From: CAVQMB01 sp963713445 | Lineage (GTDB): Bacteria; Pseudomonadota; Gammaproteobacteria; Competibacterales; Competibacteraceae | NCBI GenBank assembly: GCA_963713445.1 | Contig: CAVQMB010000008.1 | Coordinates: 170,573-234,572 of the forward strand | Reading direction: 5' to 3' | DNA length: 64,000 nt | Shown: in pieces, positions 46,677-54,770 of the stretch | Layout of the letters: every line of letters starts with the position of its first letter | Position numbering within the stretch: the stretch's first letter is position 1 | Notes under the pieces: generated by a model | What the model saw: the letters and a program-made list of their open reading frames with translations, nothing else | What the model was told of the DNA's origin: nothing | Databases searched by the model: none | Translations under genes and position numbers: made by a program

Positions 46677-47894
46677 ATGCGACGTGTCGTCATTACCGGT
46701 TTCGGTGTCGTTGCCAGCATCGGCAACGATCGAAACCAAGTGCTTACCGCGCTGCGCGAGGGTCGCAGCGGCTTCAGTTTCTGTGAAGAGTACCAGCAGC
46801 TTGGCCTGCGATCACAGGTGCATGGTTCCATCGACCTAGACCCGGCCGACCATATCGAACGCAAGATACTGCGCTTCATGGGCTCTGCGGCAGCCTACAG
46901 TTATATTGCCATGCGCGAGGCTATAGCTGATGCTGCGCTCTCCGACGATGAGGTTTCGCAACCCCGCGCCGGGCTCATCATGGGGACTGGCGGCGCCAGT
47001 CCGCGTAATATCGTCGAGGCCGCCGATATCCTGCGCAGCCGTGGTGTGCGACGGGTCGGCCCGTACATGGTGCCCCGCACTATGGCCAGCACGACTTCAG
47101 CCTGCCTGGCAACACCCTTCCGCATCAAAGGCGTGAACTACTCGCTTAGTTCGGCCTGTGCTTCCAGTGCCCATTGCATTGGTCATGGTAGCGAACTGAT
47201 ACAATGGGACAAGCAGGACATCGTGTTTGCTGGCGGTGGCGAGGAACTGCATTGGACCACGACCGTACTGTTCGACGCCATGGGCGCACTGTCAGCAGGC
47301 TACAATGCAACGCCGCAGCAGGCATCTCGGCCCTACGATGCCGGCCGCGACGGCTTCGTCATCGCTGGCGGCGGTGGCGTCGTGGTGCTTGAGGAACTCG
47401 AGCATGCCCGTCGACGGGGAGCACGGATCTACGCTGAGGTGATCGGTTACGGTGCCAGCTCAGACGGCTACGACATGGTCCAGCCGTCTGGCGAGGGTGC
47501 CGTGCGTTGCATGCGCCAGGCCATGGAACGGCTCGACACACCAATCGATTACCTCAACACCCATGGCACCGCGACACCGATCGGCGATCTGCGCGAACTG
47601 GAAGCCATCCGCGAGGTATTCGGTGACACCATACCACCGCTCAGCTCGACCAAGTCCCTGACCGGCCACTCACTGGGAGCAGCCGGCGCCCACGAGACAA
47701 TCTATTGCCTGCTGATGCAGGCCAACAACTTCATCGCCGCGTCCGCCAATATCGATCACCTCGACCCCGCGGCGGAAGGCATACCCATCGTGCGTAAGCG
47801 CCGTGACAACGCCGATTTGCGCACCGTGATGAGCAACAGTTTCGGATTTGGCGGTACTAACGCCAGCCTCATACTGCGGCGCTGGGACGAGTAA
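46677..47894 (+). CDS. fabB: 3-oxoacyl-ACP synthase I
   Basis: A 405-residue KAS I. Catalytic Cys is in NYSLSSACASSAHCIG, with the two histidines in NTHGTATPIGD and STKSLTGHSLGAAG. It elongates acyl-ACPs and is needed for the cis-3-decenoyl-ACP made by FabA. The ATG at 46677 follows fabA by 12 bases and a GCGGGTT stretch. The family's typical N terminus RRVVITGFGVVASIG and C terminus FGFGGTNASLIL are intact. A small membrane protein follows two bases later. Confidence 0.97.
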   Translation: MRRVVITGFGVVASIGNDRNQVLTALREGRSGFSFCEEYQQLGLRSQVHGSIDLDPADHIERKILRFMGSAAAYSYIAMREAIADAALSDDEVSQPRAGLIMGTGGASPRNIVEAADILRSRGVRRVGPYMVPRTMASTTSACLATPFRIKGVNYSLSSACASSAHCIGHGSELIQWDKQDIVFAGGGEELHWTTTVLFDAMGALSAGYNATPQQASRPYDAGRDGFVIAGGGGVVVLEELEHARRRGARIYAEVIGYGASSDGYDMVQPSGEGAVRCMRQAMERLDTPIDYLNTHGTATPIGDLRELEAIREVFGDTIPPLSSTKSLTGHSLGAAGAHETIYCLLMQANNFIAASANIDHLDPAAEGIPIVRKRRDNADLRTVMSNSFGFGGTNASLILRRWDE

Positions 47895-47896
47895 CC

Positions 47897-48091
47897 GTGT
47901 TCGGTTCCGGCTGGCTTGAGGCCATTCTGGCAGGGCTGATCGCCGTGCTGGTGATTTTCTGGTTCCGTCCCGGCATCAAGGCAACCCTTGAGCAAAGCCG
48001 GCAGGCACCCAAAGACTGGCCCAGCGTGATTATTCCGCTGATTCTGGTGGTTTTGTTCGTTATCGTTCTGATTGCCCTGGTCCGACGCTGA
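47897..48091 (+). CDS. Small two-helix membrane protein of unknown function
   Basis: I do not recognise a named family. The predicted product is 64 residues with two hydrophobic spans (about residues 7-22 and 42-61) separated by a short basic loop (RPGIKATLEQSRQAPKDWP) and ending in VRR. The start is GTG at 47897, two bases after the fabB stop, so it is probably co-transcribed with fabA-fabB. Length, position and membrane character suggest a real gene rather than a shadow. Function is unknown. Confidence 0.6.
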   Translation: MFGSGWLEAILAGLIAVLVIFWFRPGIKATLEQSRQAPKDWPSVIIPLILVVLFVIVLIALVRR

Positions 48092-48320
48092 AGGGATATC
48101 ACTAGCTCACCTGTATCGCTGTCATACTGTCGGGCTACCGGCCACCGCCTGAAAGTCATCTCCATTTTCGTGCCCATCGCCACACCCATCCTGTCACATG
48201 TTACAGATGACACTGGATGGCCAGCCGGTGAGCCCATTGTGGTTGGGTATTATGGATGCACTGGTGCTGCAGACTTCTAGCGACCTGGCTGCTGCAATGG
48301 CTTTACCACCATTGAATTGA

Positions 48321-49073
48321 TCATGCCGCGAGGCCGCGGACGACGGTAACCACACCGATGATCAGCAGAACCACCACCAGCAACCGGCGAAATGTCGAGG
48401 TCGGCACCCGGGCCCGCAGTTGCCGGCCCACGAACAGACCGGCAAACAATGGCAGCAACACCACGATCGAACCCAGCAGTGTGCCAGCAGTGAGTATGTG
48501 ATTCACCCTCAGCATAGTCCCCAGACTTATCATACAGACAAGATATAGCAGCGCGATCGAGCCAACGAACTGATCCTTGGTCAGCCGCAGGCCTAGCATA
48601 TAGCTGATCAGAATGGGGCCAAAGAAACTGCTGACACCGCCGATCACACCGGCCGTAAGCCCGATAACCGGAGCGAGCCAGCGCTCGGTCTGCGGTCGCA
48701 CAATCCAATGCGGGGCAACAAGCTGGTAACCACAAAAAGCAATCAGCAGCGAACCCAGTATGGTCAGTCCGGTACCGCCGTCAAGCCGGCTCAGCAAGTG
48801 TCCGCCGATTGCGGTACCGATCATCAGTGCCACGGCGAGCGGCCAAAATCGCCGCACAGTCCACCGGACGTCGCCGCACTCCCATACCTGCCAGACGTTG
48901 GACACCACGATCGGCACCAGGCTCAGAGCGATGGCTTTGGCGGGCGACAACACCAACGACGCGATTGGCACCGAGATTAGCGGCAGACCAACGCCCAGTA
49001 ACCCTTTGATCACGCCCGCAGCGACAAAGGCCACTGCAACAATGCCGCCGTCACCGAACATCACTGGCCGCAT
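48321..49073 (-). CDS. Sulfite exporter TauE/SafE (TSUP) family protein
   Basis: A 250-residue TSUP-family permease with about eight hydrophobic spans. Two homologous halves are visible: GVIKGLLGVGLPLISVPI near the N terminus and LTAGVIGGVSSFFGPILISYMLGL in the second half, both with the glycine-rich TSUP motif. The family exports or imports sulfur-containing organic anions such as sulfite or sulfoacetate; the substrate is unknown. The open frame begins with TTG at 49085; I use the ATG at 49073, but the ATG at 49061 is also possible. It is oriented against fabB and its small partner. Confidence 0.87.
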   Translation of the reverse strand: MRPVMFGDGGIVAVAFVAAGVIKGLLGVGLPLISVPIASLVLSPAKAIALSLVPIVVSNVWQVWECGDVRWTVRRFWPLAVALMIGTAIGGHLLSRLDGGTGLTILGSLLIAFCGYQLVAPHWIVRPQTERWLAPVIGLTAGVIGGVSSFFGPILISYMLGLRLTKDQFVGSIALLYLVCMISLGTMLRVNHILTAGTLLGSIVVLLPLFAGLFVGRQLRARVPTSTFRRLLVVVLLIIGVVTVVRGLAA

Positions 49074-49241
49074 TCCGCCTGCCAATGGAGATGATGATTA
49101 AGTAAATGATTTCAGTCCCGGCCGGCTAACCAAGGGCAGGACTATACGCCCGCTACCGGTGCCGGACAACGCGCCTGCACGGCAGCCGTCGACTGCGCTA
49201 TAGTCTGGCTTTTCGTGTTTTACAACGTCGGAGCAAGAGCC

Positions 49242-49517
49242 ATGGTCACCGCAATCGTCCTGATGAACGTCGCTCGCGGCCGGGTGCCGGAAACGGCAGC
49301 GATGCTGGCTGAAATACCTGGGATTTCAGAAGTCTATTCAGTCGGCGGCCGTTTCGATCTGGTTGTCATCATTCGGGTGCCCGACAACGAGGCGATGGCG
49401 GACCTGGTTACTCACCGCATGGCGCAGCTTAGTGCCATCCAGCACACGGAAACCTTGCCGGCCTTCAAGAGCTTTTCGCGGCACGATCTGGAGGCGATGT
49501 TCGCCATTGGCAGCTAA
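49242..49517 (+). CDS. Lrp/AsnC ligand-binding (RAM) domain protein
   Basis: A 91-residue protein matching the C-terminal effector-binding domain of Lrp/AsnC regulators, without the DNA-binding helix-turn-helix. Blocks seen are RGRVPETAAMLAEIPGISEVYSVGGRFDLVVIIRV and the C-terminal IQHTETLPAFKSF. Stand-alone domains of this type form oligomers that bind amino acids; what they regulate is generally unclear. The ATG at 49242 has GGAGCAAGAG upstream. It is convergent with hda, with 3 bases between the two stops. Confidence 0.85.
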   Translation: MVTAIVLMNVARGRVPETAAMLAEIPGISEVYSVGGRFDLVVIIRVPDNEAMADLVTHRMAQLSAIQHTETLPAFKSFSRHDLEAMFAIGS

Positions 49518-49520
49518 TCG

Positions 49521-50219
49521 TCACCTGGGCGCCTCCAGGATCGTGCGAATGAATGGAATGGTCAGGCGTCGTTTGGCAACCGCAGAGGCCCGGTCGAGCC
49601 GGTCCAGCGTGCTGAATAGCGCGCCCGTGTCAGCGCCGGCCAATCGATCCAGGTAGCGCGCCGCGGCGGGACTCAGTTCGAGCCCGCGCCGCCCGGCCCG
49701 CAGCTGCAATGCTTTCAGCCGATCCCTCCAGGCCATGGCTTGCAGCTGGAACTGCAGCTCCCAGTTCAGCCGGGATGCCAGTTGCGGCAGTCGCCACTTG
49801 ACAGTGCCTGCGGCAACGCCGGCGGTAACAGCCAGTCCGCAACCGCGCGCCTGAACCCGTTCCATCATACTGAGCAAAGCTCGCTCCCAGTCCCTGTGGC
49901 CGGCAATGGCATCGATGTCATCCAGGCAGACGACCGCCATATCTTCGAGTCCATTCAGAACCTCACAGGAAAATGCAGTCGCCTGCCGCAATGGCAAATA
50001 AACAGCTGCTTCGCCACGGTGCCCGGCGGCGTGGCAAAGGGCTTGCAACAGATGACTTTTGCCGCTGCCCGCTACGCCCCACAGGTAAACCCGTGGCTTG
50101 TGGTCTGCGCGGTAGCCGCGCTCCAGAAACTCCACCGCCGTAGCATTGTCGCCAACGACAAAACTCGCAAACAGCGCGCTGTCTTTAAGACCCAGAGCCA
50201 GCGGCATCTGCACCGCCAT
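49521..50219 (-). CDS. hda: DnaA regulatory inactivator Hda
   Basis: A 232-residue AAA+ protein related to DnaA. With the DNA-loaded beta clamp, Hda stimulates hydrolysis of DnaA-bound ATP and limits initiation. The clamp-binding N terminus appears as MPLALGLKD (E. coli: QLSLPLYLPD-like). The Walker A is GVAGSGKSHLLQAL, the Walker B VVCLDDIDAI. The ATG at 50219 (MAVQMPLALGL) has GGGAGA six bases upstream, better than the ATG at 50225. It is divergent from purM across a 227-base gap that must contain both promoters. Confidence 0.93.
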   Translation of the reverse strand: MAVQMPLALGLKDSALFASFVVGDNATAVEFLERGYRADHKPRVYLWGVAGSGKSHLLQALCHAAGHRGEAAVYLPLRQATAFSCEVLNGLEDMAVVCLDDIDAIAGHRDWERALLSMMERVQARGCGLAVTAGVAAGTVKWRLPQLASRLNWELQFQLQAMAWRDRLKALQLRAGRRGLELSPAAARYLDRLAGADTGALFSTLDRLDRASAVAKRRLTIPFIRTILEAPR

Positions 50220-50446
50220 GAACATTCTCCCGGCAAAATCGTTGCAGCCAAATACCACCCGCCAGACGGAGCCGCGTGCCGCATCGTGCGGTCCCGACTA
50301 CGGCATCGGGACACGCAGACACGGCACGCGCTTATCCGTCCCGCAGCGGCAGCAGCAGCACGACTGAACAATCGACTCGGACACCGCCGCCGGCCAGGGT
50401 ACAATATCCTCACCAAACTAGATACTACTGCCAGCGAAGAGCGTCT

Positions 50447-51492
50447 GTGGAACCGACAAACAACTCTCTGAATTACCGCGGCGCCGGCGTCGACATCGAC
50501 GCCGGCGCCGCTTTGGTTGAGCGCATCAAACCCGCCGTACGTCGCACCCGGCGCGAGGGCGTGCTCGGCAGTCTGGGCGGATTCGCCGGACTGTTCGAGC
50601 TACCCCTAGACCGATTCAATCAGCCGGTCCTGGTGGCGGGTACGGATGGCGTGGGCACCAAGTTAAAACTGGCGCTGGCTGCGAATCAACTCAATACGAT
50701 CGGCATCGATCTGGTCGCCATGTGCGTCAATGATGTTATCGTCTGCGGTGCTGAGCCACTGTTGTTTCTGGATTATTACGCCAGCGGCCGGCTCGAGGTT
50801 GACGCAGCTGCCCAGGTCATCGAAGGTATCGCGCGCGGCTGCGAGCTGGCGGGCTGCGCATTGCTGGGCGGCGAAACCGCCGAGCTGCCCGGCCTGTACC
50901 GGAACGCCGATTTTGATCTGGCTGGTTTCTGCGTCGGTGCCGTCAACAAGCCACGGCTCATCGACGGCAGCAGCGTACAACCGGGGGATGTTGTGCTCGG
51001 CCTGGCATCGTCCGGCCCCCACTCCAATGGTTACTCGTTGATCCGCAAGATTGTCGAGCGCAGCGGCCAATCCCTGGACGTAGTGATTGCCGGGCAATCA
51101 CTACGCTCGCTGCTGCTGGCGCCCACCCGTATTTACGTCAAATCACTGCTGCGGCTACTGGACAGCATCGAGGTCAAGGCTATCGCCCACATCACCGGCG
51201 GTGGCCTGCCGGAAAATGTGCCCCGGGTGCTGCCCAGTGGCACAGCGGCAGAACTGGACCTCGGCGCCTGGCCTGTGGCGCCGGTATTCGACTGGCTGCG
51301 CCAGCAAGGCAACATTGAACCGAGTGAAATGCGGCGCACCTTTAACTGCGGCGTCGGCATGACGTATGCGTTGCCGCAAGCGACCAGTCGCAGGCCGTCG
51401 CCGAGTTAGAGGCAAGTGGTGAAACTGTGTGGCCCATCGGACGCATTGTGAGCGCCAGAGGAACACCTCGGGTTGACTTTGTATCATCATGA
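50447..51492 (+). pseudogene. purM: Phosphoribosylformylglycinamidine cyclo-ligase, frameshifted near 51.37 kb
   Basis: PurM (AIR synthetase) closes the imidazole ring in purine synthesis. Repaired, the product would have about 348 residues (E. coli 345). Start GTG at 50447 (EPTNNSLNYRGAGVDIDAG). Blocks VAGTDGVGTKLKLA, MCVNDVIVCGAEPLLFLDYYA, LLGGETAELPG and HITGGGLPENVPRVLP are intact. After RRTFNCGVGMTYA the frame breaks near 51364-51370 and the true C terminus lies in another frame from 51370: VAASDQSQAVAELEASGETVWPIGRI..., ending at TGA 51490-51492. One base appears missing. As written the first frame ends at 51409. The repaired stop overlaps purN by ATGA. PurM is needed for purine synthesis, so a sequence error is more likely than loss. 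Confidence 0.93.
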
Positions 51493-52142
51493 CCCTGCCG
51501 CGACTGGTGGTCCTGATTTCCGGACGTGGCAGTAATCTGCGGGCCATCGGCAACGCCATTTTGGCGGGTCGTCTGCGGGCCGGCATTGCAGGCGTAATAG
51601 GCGATCATTCCAGTGCGGCAGGACTGCGTTGGGCCCGCGAGCACGAGCTGACAACAACCGTGATCCGGGCACGCGACCACCGTGACCGCGGGCGGTTCGA
51701 CCAAGCCCTCCAGGGCGCCATCGACCAACACCAGCCGGACTGGGTTATACTGGCGGGGTTCATGCGGATCCTGGGCAACGCTTTTGTCACCCACTACCAC
51801 GGCCGCTTGCTGAACATCCACCCGTCGCTGTTACCCAGTTACCCTGGTCTCGATACCCATGCTCGGGTGCTGGCCGCGGGCGAACACTGGCACGGTGCCT
51901 CCGTGCATTTTGTTAGTGCTGAGCTGGATGCAGGCCCGGTAATCGCGCAAGTCCGGGTACCGGTTTATGCAGAGGATGACCCAGACCTTCTGGGCGACCG
52001 GGTTTTGCAGCAGGAGCACAGGCTTTATCCATGGGCGATCGGCTTGTGTGCAGCGGGACGCATTGCCCTTGCCGGCAACCAAATTCTGGATCGGGGTTGT
52101 CCGCTGGAGGCGCCATTGCAGCTGCCACCGGAGAACTTATGA
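51489..52142 (+). CDS. purN: Phosphoribosylglycinamide formyltransferase
   Basis: A 217-residue PurN, which transfers a formyl group from N10-formyl-tetrahydrofolate to GAR in purine synthesis. The N-terminal GRGSNLRAI substrate loop is present, as are the catalytic residues: Asn and His in NIHPSLLPSYPG and HGASVHFVSAELDAGPVIAQ, with the Asp in LDAGP. Slightly longer than E. coli PurN (212). Its ATG overlaps the purM TGA (ATGA), and its stop overlaps the start of the following gene the same way, so purM, purN and the DUF3108 gene form an overlapping operon. Confidence 0.96.
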   Translation: MTLPRLVVLISGRGSNLRAIGNAILAGRLRAGIAGVIGDHSSAAGLRWAREHELTTTVIRARDHRDRGRFDQALQGAIDQHQPDWVILAGFMRILGNAFVTHYHGRLLNIHPSLLPSYPGLDTHARVLAAGEHWHGASVHFVSAELDAGPVIAQVRVPVYAEDDPDLLGDRVLQQEHRLYPWAIGLCAAGRIALAGNQILDRGCPLEAPLQLPPENL

Positions 52143-52850
52143 AGCGACCGTTACTAACTGTGCTGCTACTGGTACTTGCACTGCCGGTAGCCGTCGCCAG
52201 CCTGCCAGTGAAACCGTTCACGGCTCACTATAAAGTCTATGCCAGAGGCATACCTGCCGGCGTCGGCGTGATTGCGCTACGGGCTGCCGGCAACGATCGC
52301 TACCGCATGAGCTCGGCACTGCGGGCTACCGGTCTGGTGCGACTGTTCCTGCATGATCAGATTCACGAGCAGGCGCGGGGACGCATCGTCGACGACCGGG
52401 TCGAGCCCAGTCATTATCGTTTCCAGCGCAGCGGCGGCAGCAAGCACGAACTCAACCAGTACACTTTCCAATGGGGCCGCGATCAGGTGATCGCCCGCCA
52501 CGACAACCACCAGACCACACTCAAGCTGGCGCCCAGAGTGGTGGATCCGCTGAGTCTGTATCTGCAGGTGATGTCGGATCTGTCGCGTGGTCTGCGGGTC
52601 AACCACTACAGCCTGATCGACGATGCCAAACTTAAGACCATATCACGTCAAACGCACCGGCCAACCGACTCTGGACACTCCTATCGGCAAGCTCCGCACG
52701 GTGCGTATAGAGCGTCACAGCCCCGGCAGCAGTCGACGCACGGTGTTCTGGTTCGCCCCAGCTTACGACTACCTACCGGTTCAGATCAGCCAGTTCAAGA
52801 ACGGTACGGAAAACTTCCGCATGGTGATCCAGCGGGTCGATCAGGGCTGA
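52139..52850 (+). pseudogene. DUF3108 protein, frameshifted at 52.64 kb
   Basis: A DUF3108-family protein of about 236 residues if repaired, exported by an N-terminal signal peptide (RPLLTVLLLVLALPVAVAS). These proteins are often encoded after purMN in gammaproteobacteria and have unknown function, probably in the outer membrane or periplasm. Blocks FTAHYKVYARGIPAGVGVIAL and VEPSHYRFQRSGGSKHELNQYTFQW are intact. At 52640 an extra base breaks the frame; the other frame continues as YHVKRTGQPTLDTPIGKLRTVRIERHSPGSSRRTVFWFAPAYDYLPVQISQF... to the TGA at 52848-52850. The first frame alone runs on to 52924 with meaningless residues. Start overlaps purN by ATGA. Confidence 0.88.
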
Positions 52851-52904
52851 ACCGGTACCGCAGGTTTATCCATACGCGCTGGCGCGCGTCTGTGCCCAGC
52901 GGTA

Positions 52905-53471
52905 TCACGCTCTGGGCAGGGTGACGCCGGTCTGGCCCATGTATTTGCCGGCCCGGTCACGGTAAGACTGCTCGCAGGGTTCATCCGACTGCAGGAACAA
53001 CACCTGCGCCACCCCTTCGTTGGCATAAATCCGCGCGGGCAGCGGCGTGGTGTTGGAGAACTCCAGGGTCACATGGCCTTCCCATTCCGGCTCCAGCGGT
53101 GTCACGTTGACGATGATGCCGCAGCGGGCATAGGTGCTCTTGCCCAGGCAGACCACCAAAACGTCGCGCGGAATACGGAAGTACTCGACGGTACGTGCCA
53201 GGGCAAACGAATTCGGCGGGATGAGGCAGCTATCGCCGCGGAAATCGACGAAGCTGCGCTCATCGAAGGCCTTCGGATCGACGATTGTGGAGTTGATGTT
53301 GGTGAAGACCTTGAATTCGTCGGAGCAACGCATATCGTAGCCGTAGCTCGACGTGCCGAAAGAGATCACCCGGCGGCCCTCCAGGCGGCTGATCTGGCCC
53401 GGTTCAAACGGCTCAATCATGCCGTTATGCCGGGCCATATGGCGGATCCAGCGATCAGACTTCACGCTCAC
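52905..53471 (-). CDS. dcd: dCTP deaminase
   Basis: A 188-residue dCTP deaminase that makes dUTP, the main route to dTMP in many bacteria. Blocks seen: GTSSYGYDMRCSDEFKVFTN, CLIPPNSFALARTVEYFRIP and TYARCGIIVNVTPLEPEWEGHVTLEFSNTTPLPARIYANEGVAQVLF, with the catalytic Glu in the last segment (WEGHVTLE). The start is GTG at 53471 (SVKSDRWIRHM), judged from family N termini. An open frame continues upstream into mrp because of the mrp frameshift, so automatic tools may report one fused protein; the real genes are separate, about 28 bases apart. Confidence 0.94.
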   Translation of the reverse strand: MSVKSDRWIRHMARHNGMIEPFEPGQISRLEGRRVISFGTSSYGYDMRCSDEFKVFTNINSTIVDPKAFDERSFVDFRGDSCLIPPNSFALARTVEYFRIPRDVLVVCLGKSTYARCGIIVNVTPLEPEWEGHVTLEFSNTTPLPARIYANEGVAQVLFLQSDEPCEQSYRDRAGKYMGQTGVTLPRA

Positions 53472-53499
53472 GATATTCTCGCTCGGGTAACCATTCAAT

Positions 53500-54590
53500 T
53501 CAGGTATTCTGAACCACGATGTTGGGGAACAGATGAGAATAGCTGCGGGCCTGCTGTGCCAGCCGGGCCGCAGCAGCACGGCCGATATCGCGATAACGTT
53601 GCGCCAGCGGTCCGTCCGGGTCCGCCACCACAGTGGGCTGCCCCCATCGGCCTGTTCGCGGATGTGGATATCCAGCGGCAGTTCCCCGAGCAGCGGCACA
53701 TCGTACTGCTCGGCCATTCGCTGGCCACCGCCGGTGCCGAAGATGTGCTCCTCAAAACCGCAGTTGCTGCAGATATGAGTGCTCATATTCTCCACAATAC
53801 CCAGCACCGGCACTTTGACCTTCTCGAACATTTTTAACCCCTTGCGGGCATCCAGCAGCGCAATGTCCTGCGGCGTGGTAACAATGATGGCGCCGCTGAC
53901 CGGGATCTTCTGCGCCAGCGTCAACTGGGTGTCCCCGGTACCGGGCGGAAGGTCGATCACGAGGTAATCGAGGTCGCGCCAGCGAGTCTCGCGCAGGAGC
54001 TGCTCCAGAGCCTGGGTAACCATCGGTCCACGCCAGATCATCGGCGTCTCCTCATCGATCAGAAATCCAATCGACATGGCCTGGACGCCATGACTGACGA
54101 TCGGTTCGATGCTTTTGCCATCCTCGCTGTCCGGTTTACGATTGACCCCCAACATGCGCGGTTGACTGGGGCCATAGATGTCGGCATCCAGAATGCCGAC
54201 CGCTGCGCCTTCGGCTGCCAGGGCCAGCGCCAGATTGACCGCTGTGGTGGACTTGCCAACGCCCCCTTTGCCGGAGGCCACGGCAATGATGTTCTTGACA
54301 TTGGCCAGCGGTTTTAGACCCTGCTGTACTTCGTGGGCAATAATCTTCCAGCCGACCCGGATATCGGTGTGGGTCACCTCTGGCATCGCCTCCAGCCGTG
54401 CACGCAGTTCGGCGCTAAGCGTTTCACCGTAGCGCCGAGCCGGGAACCCGAGTTCGACATCTATCATGACAGCGCCATCCTTACAGGTGATGCCCTTGAC
54501 AGCCTTGGCGGTCACCAGGTCCTCTCCCAGAGTCGGCTCGCGATAATCACGCAGCACGGCCTCGATGTCTTCGCGCCGGATGTCACTCAT
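53500..54590 (-). pseudogene. mrp: Mrp/ApbC iron-sulfur cluster carrier, frameshifted near 53.64 kb
   Basis: Mrp (ApbC) is a P-loop scaffold/carrier for Fe-S clusters. A repaired gene would encode about 363 residues (E. coli 369). Seen are the MIP18-like N-terminal domain (MPEVTHTDIRVG region), the deviant P-loop ASGKGGVGKSTTAVNLALAL, DADIYGPSQPRMLG, IDLPPGTGDTQLTLAQ and the cluster-binding CSNCGFEEHIFG with two cysteines. Near 53635 the frame changes: after LDIHIREQADGGSP the true text continues in another frame as TVVADPDGPLAQRYRDIGRAAAARL... to a TGA at 53502-53500. One C of a CCC run appears lost. Divergent from metG, as in many gammaproteobacteria. Confidence 0.92.
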
Positions 54591-54770
54591 GGCTTGTTTG
54601 TCCTCTAACGGTCAACGCCTGTGTAAACCGGTTATTCTACCGCGCCCGGCATCCTAACGATATGCTGGTTACCGCGCCGTTGCCGATATCACCGCGGCAA
54701 AGCACTCACGACAAAATTGCGGATTCCTGCTACCGTAATTGTTTTTGCTAACGGTTGAAGTCTGTCCGTC

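Noticed and set aside
52905..54590. One fused Mrp-Dcd protein
   Set aside because: The joining residues are not conserved and Mrp's true C terminus is in another frame; see the frameshift finding.
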